Assembly (NCBI GenBank): GCA_038061835.1
Contig: JBBTYJ010000016.1
Coordinates: forward strand, 1 to 23,750
Length of the DNA stretch: 23,750 nt
Direction of reading: 5' to 3'
DNA from: UBA5004 sp038061835
GTDB taxonomy: Bacteria > Patescibacteriota > Minisyncoccia > Phycocordibacterales > Zambryskibacteraceae
Position numbers and translations under genes: made by a program
The notes under the pieces: generated by a model
Database searches by the model: none
Told to the model about the DNA's origin: nothing
What the model saw: the letters and a program-made list of their open reading frames with translations, nothing else
Shown here: piece after piece, positions 20,363 through 23,750 of the stretch
Position numbering within the stretch: the first letter of the stretch is position 1
How the letters are laid out: each line of letters opens with the position of its first letter

Positions 20363-20960
20363 TTTACTGATTGGAACAGCAAAGGAAGCGGAATTTTATT
20401 TGCGTTCGCTTTGCGATAGTTTAGGTATTCAACTCTCCCATAATCCCGATTTCTTTGTTTTCAGAGCAGAAACTTTTGGCGTTAACGAAGCTCGGGAATT
20501 GATATTACTATCAACACGCAAAGCCATAATCACGGATAAAATTTTTCTCATCATGTCGATACGTCTGACACTCGAGGCGCAGAACGCGCTGCTCAAAACG
20601 TTTGAGGATCCGTATCCCGATACCTATTTCTTTTTAGCAGTAAGAGAAGAGAACGCGATTGTATCGACCTTACGTTCCCGTATGCAGACCCTTCGGGTGT
20701 CTAGCAACCCAACTTTAGAATCTGATGACGCGGAGATGTTTCTTACTTATTCGATCAAGGATCGCCTCTCTTTTATTAAAAAGTTCATCGATGAAGAAAA
20801 AAATCTGACTATCTTTCTCGATGACCTTTTGTCTTTATTGAGAAAAAGACACAAGACACATATATCAATGGAAAAAGTCTATACCATTAGACGATCAATC
20901 AGAGATTCTATTGTGGCGACACGTTTAGTCCTCGAACATTTAGCAGCAGTTTTACCTTGA
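20337..20960 (+). CDS. DNA polymerase III delta'-like clamp-loader protein (reduced AAA+)
   Basis: 207 aa. The segment ITDKIFLIMSIRLTLEAQNALLKTFEDPYPDTYFFLAVREENAIVSTLRSRMQTL matches the delta'/gamma core (AQNALLKTLEEP followed by an SRC-type motif, here SRM). The P-loop is absent (IGTAKEAEFYL at the start), the Walker B DEA is replaced by MSI, and the zinc-binding cysteines are missing. It is much shorter than E. coli delta' (334 aa). It therefore looks like a non-ATPase clamp-loader subunit, though another small AAA+ relative is possible. The start lies inside the FKBP gene (26-bp overlap), and frr follows after 28 bp with its own promoter. Confidence 0.75.
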   Translation: MLRNLHHANLLIGTAKEAEFYLRSLCDSLGIQLSHNPDFFVFRAETFGVNEARELILLSTRKAIITDKIFLIMSIRLTLEAQNALLKTFEDPYPDTYFFLAVREENAIVSTLRSRMQTLRVSSNPTLESDDAEMFLTYSIKDRLSFIKKFIDEEKNLTIFLDDLLSLLRKRHKTHISMEKVYTIRRSIRDSIVATRLVLEHLAAVLP

Positions 20961-20973
20961 AAGTGTCGAAGGA

Positions 20974-20982
20974 TGTTATAAT
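20974..20982 (+). promoter_or_regulatory. Extended -10 promoter of frr
   Basis: TGTTATAAT (TG-N-TATAAT, perfect hexamer) followed by 6 nt and the ATG at 20989. It lies just after the stop of the delta'-like gene. A leaderless frr mRNA is predicted. Confidence 0.65.
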
Positions 20983-20988
20983 GAGCAT

Positions 20989-21540
20989 ATGGCATATAAT
21001 TTTACTGAATTTAAGCGCACAAGTGCCACAATACTTGATTGGCTGAAAAAGGAGTATTCCAGTATCCGTACCAATCAAACTGCTCCCAGCGTTTTGGACG
21101 CGGTGTCTGTCGAAGTTTACGGCTCTAGGATGCCTATCAATCAAGTCGCTTCTATTCTTGGAACAGGTCCAAAATCTCTGCTGGTTACTCCATGGGATCA
21201 TAGTGTTGCGCCAAACATTGATAAGGCTATTAGAGAATCAAATTTGGGCTTATCGGTCTCGCTTGATGCGCAAGGGATAAGAGTTTCCTTCCCGGAGTTG
21301 ACCAGTGAACACAGAATTCTTCTGACGAAACTGGTAAAAGAAAAACTCGAAGAAGCGCGCGTTAAGGTACGTATAGAACGCGAAAATAATCTCGAAATTC
21401 TCGATCAAAAAGAAAAAGAGGGCGGTTTGGGCAAAGACGATAAGTTTAGACTTAAAAATGAACTGCAAAAATTGGTTGATGATATCAATCAAAAACTTGA
21501 AGAGCTGGCTCTTAAGAAAGAGAAAGAAATCTTAACTTAA
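20989..21540 (+). CDS. frr: Ribosome recycling factor
   Basis: With EF-G, splits post-termination ribosomes. The 183-aa product has the family layout: an N-terminal helix with YSSIRTNQTAPSVLDAVSVEVYGSRMPINQVASI, then LLVTPWDHSVAPNIDKAIRESNLGLSVS, then IRVSFPELTSEHRILLTKLVKEKLEEARVKVRIERENNLE and a long C-terminal helix. The length is normal. It is 6 bp upstream of rseP, the frequent bacterial neighbourhood frr-(cdsA)-rseP with cdsA missing. It has its own promoter even though it follows the delta'-like gene closely. Confidence 0.97.
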   Translation: MAYNFTEFKRTSATILDWLKKEYSSIRTNQTAPSVLDAVSVEVYGSRMPINQVASILGTGPKSLLVTPWDHSVAPNIDKAIRESNLGLSVSLDAQGIRVSFPELTSEHRILLTKLVKEKLEEARVKVRIERENNLEILDQKEKEGGLGKDDKFRLKNELQKLVDDINQKLEELALKKEKEILT

Positions 21541-21546
21541 TTTATT

Positions 21547-22638
21547 GTGTCAATTCTTATTTTTATTATAATTTTGAGCGCGTTGATTATTGTCCATGAA
21601 CTTGGGCATTTTCTGATGGCCAAGAAATTTAGTGTTCGCGTTGATGAATTTGGTCTCGGCTTTCCTCCGCGTGTCAAACACCTTTTTACTTGGAAGGGGA
21701 CACCTTTTACGCTCAATTGGTTGCCGTTTGGGGGTTTTGTAAAGATATTTGGGGAAAATCCGGAGCCATTGGACCCATCTGCTCCTAATAGTTTTCAGTC
21801 TAAAAATAGAGCAATTCAGGCTACGATATTAGTTAGCGGGGTAGCCGGTAATTTTATTTTTGCCTGGTTTTTGCTGTCACTCGGTTTTATTGTAGGATTA
21901 CCGATGCCGGCGGGTCAGGCCATACCTATTGAAAATCCACACACTGTTATCACCTTAATTTTACCGCTTTCTCCAGCAGAAGAAGCTGGCATTAAGTCAG
22001 GAGATACGCTCATTTCTCTCTCGAGAGGAAAAGAAATGCTTCCCGCAGTGTCCGGACAAACAATCTCACCGGAAGAGGTTACCAATTTTATTGCGTTTTC
22101 TTCAGGACCGATTACGTTTACGGTGGAAAGAGGTGGCGAGATCTTAGAGAAAATTATCGCACCACGAATGGGAATTGTCACCGACCGCCCGGCGGTAGGT
22201 ATTTCCATGGATATTATGGGAATTGCCAAACTTCAACTACCCGAAGCGCTTTGGCATGGATTAAGGACCACCTCCGAACTTACTGTGTTGACCGGGCAAG
22301 CAATTATAACTTTTATTACCCAAGCTCTTGGCGGCAGGGCTGATGTTTCCGGCATAGCGGGACCAGTCGGTATAGTCGGTATGGTTGATGATGCTCGAGC
22401 GTTGGGCATTGTTTATCTCATGACCTTCACCGCGCTTATATCTATCAATCTCACTGTTATAAATCTTTTACCCTTTCCCGCGCTTGATGGTGGACGTTTG
22501 TTTTTTATTTTTATTGAAGTAATAACACGCAGACGAATTCCTCCCAAAGTTTTCAATATTGTAAATACCGCCGGCTTTGCCCTCCTTATTCTTCTGATGG
22601 TTTTAATCACCATTCACGACATCCGCAACGTTTTCTAA
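21547..22638 (+). CDS. rseP: Site-2 protease RseP (membrane zinc metalloprotease)
   Basis: Intramembrane protease that cuts transmembrane segments of regulators and remnant signal peptides. The first helix carries the zinc motif HELGH (H17, H21), the central part holds a PDZ-like domain (SPAEEAGIKSGDTLISL), and the last third has the second zinc-ligand motif ALDGGRL (LDG 313-315) preceded by SINLTVINLLPFP. The 363-aa length fits single-PDZ versions. The start is a GTG 6 bp after the frr stop, without a clear Shine-Dalgarno, so it is probably read from the frr transcript. No anti-sigma factor candidate is visible in the window. Confidence 0.96.
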   Translation: MSILIFIIILSALIIVHELGHFLMAKKFSVRVDEFGLGFPPRVKHLFTWKGTPFTLNWLPFGGFVKIFGENPEPLDPSAPNSFQSKNRAIQATILVSGVAGNFIFAWFLLSLGFIVGLPMPAGQAIPIENPHTVITLILPLSPAEEAGIKSGDTLISLSRGKEMLPAVSGQTISPEEVTNFIAFSSGPITFTVERGGEILEKIIAPRMGIVTDRPAVGISMDIMGIAKLQLPEALWHGLRTTSELTVLTGQAIITFITQALGGRADVSGIAGPVGIVGMVDDARALGIVYLMTFTALISINLTVINLLPFPALDGGRLFFIFIEVITRRRIPPKVFNIVNTAGFALLILLMVLITIHDIRNVF

Positions 22639-22674
22639 TTATTTTCTCTAAGTAAAAATAAACTGCTCTCATTA

Positions 22675-22700
22675 TGGTAAAATGTACGATATATCGTACA
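22675..22700 (+). promoter_or_regulatory. Promoter and palindromic operator of the TrpR-like gene
   Basis: The extended -10 TGGTAAAAT (22675-22683) predicts a start near 22690, inside the perfect 18-nt palindrome TGTACGATATATCGTACA (22683-22700). A second -10-like TATAAT (22703-22708) lies too close to the ATG to be used for this start codon. The GTAC half-sites recall the E. coli TrpR operator (GTACTAG...CTAGTAC), and the encoded protein is TrpR-like, so autorepression is likely. Confidence 0.7.
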
Positions 22701-22710
22701 AATATAATAT

Positions 22711-23178
22711 ATGCCACACATATCAAAAAGAAAATTGGAAGAAAAATACATTAGAGATTTATTTGGGGAAATTGTATTTGTATTTGAAAGAGCGGGGCGG
22801 AGAGGTGAACTCAAACAGGTGCTTAACCAACTTCTTACTTCCACAGAAAAAGTAATGCTAGCCAAGCGTTTGGCCGTCATTGCCATGCTCGCCAGAGATA
22901 TTCCAATTCATGATATTGCCAAGAGTCTTTCTATGAGCCCCTCTACCGTTGATATTATGTCGTTGAAATTTGAGACAGAAAGTTATTCTCATGTAGTAAA
23001 GAGTGGTCTTAAGAAAACAGATATTGGAGACATAATTCGTATGATTCAGACTGTCGGTGGAATAATGCCGTCCATGGGTAAAGGCAGGTGGAAGTTTTTA
23101 GATGATTCTTTGCGAAAAGAGAGAATCGCTTCCAGAATTAAGGCTTTAGAAAAAAAGCGAAAAATTGGCAAAAAATGA
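22711..23178 (+). CDS. TrpR/YerC-YecD family DNA-binding regulator
   Basis: 155 aa. The core LNQLLTSTEKVMLAKRLAVIAMLARDIPIHDIAKSLSMSPSTVDIMSLKFE (38-87) is the Trp-repressor superfamily pattern, with a helix-turn-helix at about 65-87. TrpR-type proteins are all-helical dimers that bind short palindromes; YerC/YecD relatives lack a known tryptophan role. A C-terminal extension of about 55 residues (GGIMPSMGKGRWKFLDDSLRKERIASRIKALEKKRKIGKK) is highly basic and longer than in TrpR (about 108 aa). There is no trp operon nearby. Copies of one palindrome flank the gene on both sides (22683-22700 and 23217-23242), suggesting self-regulation, possibly by looping. Confidence 0.85.
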   Translation: MPHISKRKLEEKYIRDLFGEIVFVFERAGRRGELKQVLNQLLTSTEKVMLAKRLAVIAMLARDIPIHDIAKSLSMSPSTVDIMSLKFETESYSHVVKSGLKKTDIGDIIRMIQTVGGIMPSMGKGRWKFLDDSLRKERIASRIKALEKKRKIGKK

Positions 23179-23216
23179 CCATTCATATTTTTTATTATTT
23201 CTGTGTGTAAGTGTAA

Positions 23217-23242
23217 CAAATGTACGATATATCGTACATTTG
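23217..23242. promoter_or_regulatory. Second copy of the TrpR-like palindrome, downstream of the gene
   Basis: Perfect 26-nt palindrome; each half reads CAAATGTACGATA. It contains the same 18-mer as the upstream operator. It lies between two converging genes rather than at a promoter. As RNA it could form a hairpin ending the regulator's transcript, though only a short T-run (ATTTG) follows. Confidence 0.75.
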
Positions 23243-23269
23243 AATTATGTAAAGTTATGTAAAAAGAAA

Positions 23270-23309
23270 GGCCCGAAACCTTGGAGAGATTTCTCCAAAG
23301 TCTCAGACC
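23270..23309 (-). terminator. Rho-independent terminator of the 91-aa gene
   Basis: 18-bp stem with a 4-nt AATC loop on the minus strand (arms beginning GGTCTGAGAC and ending TTTCGGGCC; five G-U pairs, no mismatch), followed by TTTCTTTTT. It lies about 30 bp after the stop at 23340. Confidence 0.88.
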
Positions 23310-23339
23310 TTACTAAATGTCTTGACCTTGACTATCAAT

Positions 23340-23615
23340 CTAGGCGAGAAAGTCCTCCTTCGCCTCATTCAGCCTTTTCATGTTGTCTGCCAGAGCAGTT
23401 GTTATATCTGATATGTTCGAAATGTTTTTCTGCTCTTTCGCACGATGTTCGGCGTAGTAGGCCCAAGAGACTTGATGCTCTTTCTGTTCGTGCATGGCCA
23501 ATTTAAACTCGTTGTTCAATTCGATACCCAACCTTTCGTGGGCATCAAGCTGACGCTCTAGGTCCACGCGCTGATATAAGGCTAGAAACAACTCGAGAAT
23601 TTTATTTTTATCCAT
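23340..23615 (-). CDS. Small acidic/helical cytosolic protein, unknown
   Basis: 91 aa, no signal or transmembrane segment, predicted almost all helical: KNKILELFLALYQRVDLERQLDAHERLGIELNNEF, then KEHQVSWAYYAEHRAKEQKNISNISDITTALADNMKRLNEAKEDF, with heptad-like spacing that suggests a coiled coil or helical bundle. It has many His, Glu and Lys, no Cys and no catalytic motif. No family is recognised. Its signals are the strongest in the window: a perfect TTGACA-17-TATAAT promoter, AAAGGAGG before the ATG and a long terminator hairpin, so high expression is predicted. It converges on the TrpR-like gene across the second palindrome. Confidence 0.75.
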   Translation of the reverse strand: MDKNKILELFLALYQRVDLERQLDAHERLGIELNNEFKLAMHEQKEHQVSWAYYAEHRAKEQKNISNISDITTALADNMKRLNEAKEDFLA

Positions 23616-23633
23616 CTTGTACCTCCTTTTAGC

Positions 23634-23662
23634 ATTATACTATTATAAAATTCCGGTGTCAA
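23634..23662 (-). promoter_or_regulatory. Perfect-consensus sigma-70-type promoter
   Basis: Minus strand TTGACA (23662-23657), 17 bp, TATAAT (23639-23634). Predicted start near 23627, about 12 nt before the ATG at 23615, with AAAGGAGG in between. Confidence 0.88.
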
Positions 23663-23737
23663 GGTTTTTACGTTTTATTAAAATTCCCGAAATTCATCAG
23701 ACTTTGTGTTTGACGAAGTTTTCTGTAGAATAGCGGA

Positions 23738-23750
23738 ATGCGACAGAGTC
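23738..23750 (+). CDS. Possible start of a gene cut by the window edge
   Basis: ATG at 23738 preceded by TAGAAT (23726-23731) at exactly 6 nt, the same -10-to-ATG spacing seen for the other predicted leaderless genes. TTTGTG at 23703-23708 gives a weak -35 at 17 bp. Only four codons are visible, so the product is unknown. Confidence 0.35.

Noticed and set aside
22703..22708. TATAAT as the -10 of the TrpR-like gene
   Set aside because: It is 2 nt before the ATG, so transcription would start inside the coding sequence; TGGTAAAAT at 22675 fits better.
1..23750. tRNA, rRNA or CRISPR array
   Set aside because: No cloverleaf with T-loop GTTCRA pattern, no rRNA-like stretch and no regularly spaced direct repeats were found by eye on either strand.

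Overview
The window looks like a piece of a Patescibacteria (Candidate Phyla Radiation, probably Parcubacteria-type) chromosome. Reasons: compact core genes in short, partly overlapping transcription units; several proteins shorter than usual (Pth, YbeY, a delta'-like clamp-loader protein); a degenerate HisRS-like paralog with no histidine biosynthesis genes nearby; and an array of short two-helix pilin-like membrane proteins of a kind common in this group. TGA is used as stop (for example in the transposase, the SPFH gene and the orphan gene at 18540), so the UGA-glycine code of Absconditabacteria/Gracilibacteria is excluded. The taxonomic call is an inference from protein features; no rRNA or tRNA gene is present.

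Layout. 80-4240 (minus) is a cell-division/translation block transcribed rpsU > ybeY > ftsA > ftsZ > thioredoxin-reductase-like. ftsZ has its own promoter behind a large hairpin. 4283-4822 (plus) is a Prx5-type peroxiredoxin. 4812-6560 (minus) holds lepB and the HisRS-like paralog. 6608-7302 holds pth and a broken CYTH-domain gene. 7325-8046 is a small Y1-transposase element (REP-associated tyrosine transposase type) bounded by matching hairpins. 8056-9132 (minus) is an S1-domain protein. 9275-12767 holds a degenerate metallo-beta-lactamase-fold protein, a small membrane protein and gyrA. 12840-16190 is a membrane-anchored solute-binding-like protein followed by six tandem pilin-like proteins. 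16268-17895 (minus) is an SPFH protein with a membrane partner. Then come DoxX, an orphan gene, LOG, and the block FKBP - delta'-like - frr - rseP. The window ends with a TrpR-family regulator between two matching palindromes and a small helical protein behind a consensus promoter.

Two expression styles are visible. Many housekeeping genes have a -10 element (often TGN-extended) exactly 6-7 nt before the ATG and no Shine-Dalgarno sequence, which predicts leaderless mRNAs: peroxiredoxin, pth, transposase, MBL protein, solute-binding protein, LOG, frr and the partial gene at the right edge. Three accessory units (SPFH pair, orphan at 18540, small gene at 23340) instead have near-consensus -35/-10 promoters with 17-bp spacing, a strong AAGGAGG ribosome-binding site and a GC-rich hairpin terminator.

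The best candidates for undescribed biology are the solute-binding-like protein plus six-paralog pilin-like array, the transposase element with a third copy of its hairpin inside the gene, the TrpR-like gene bracketed by palindromes, and the three self-contained accessory units. All functional statements come from reading motifs by eye; no database search was run.
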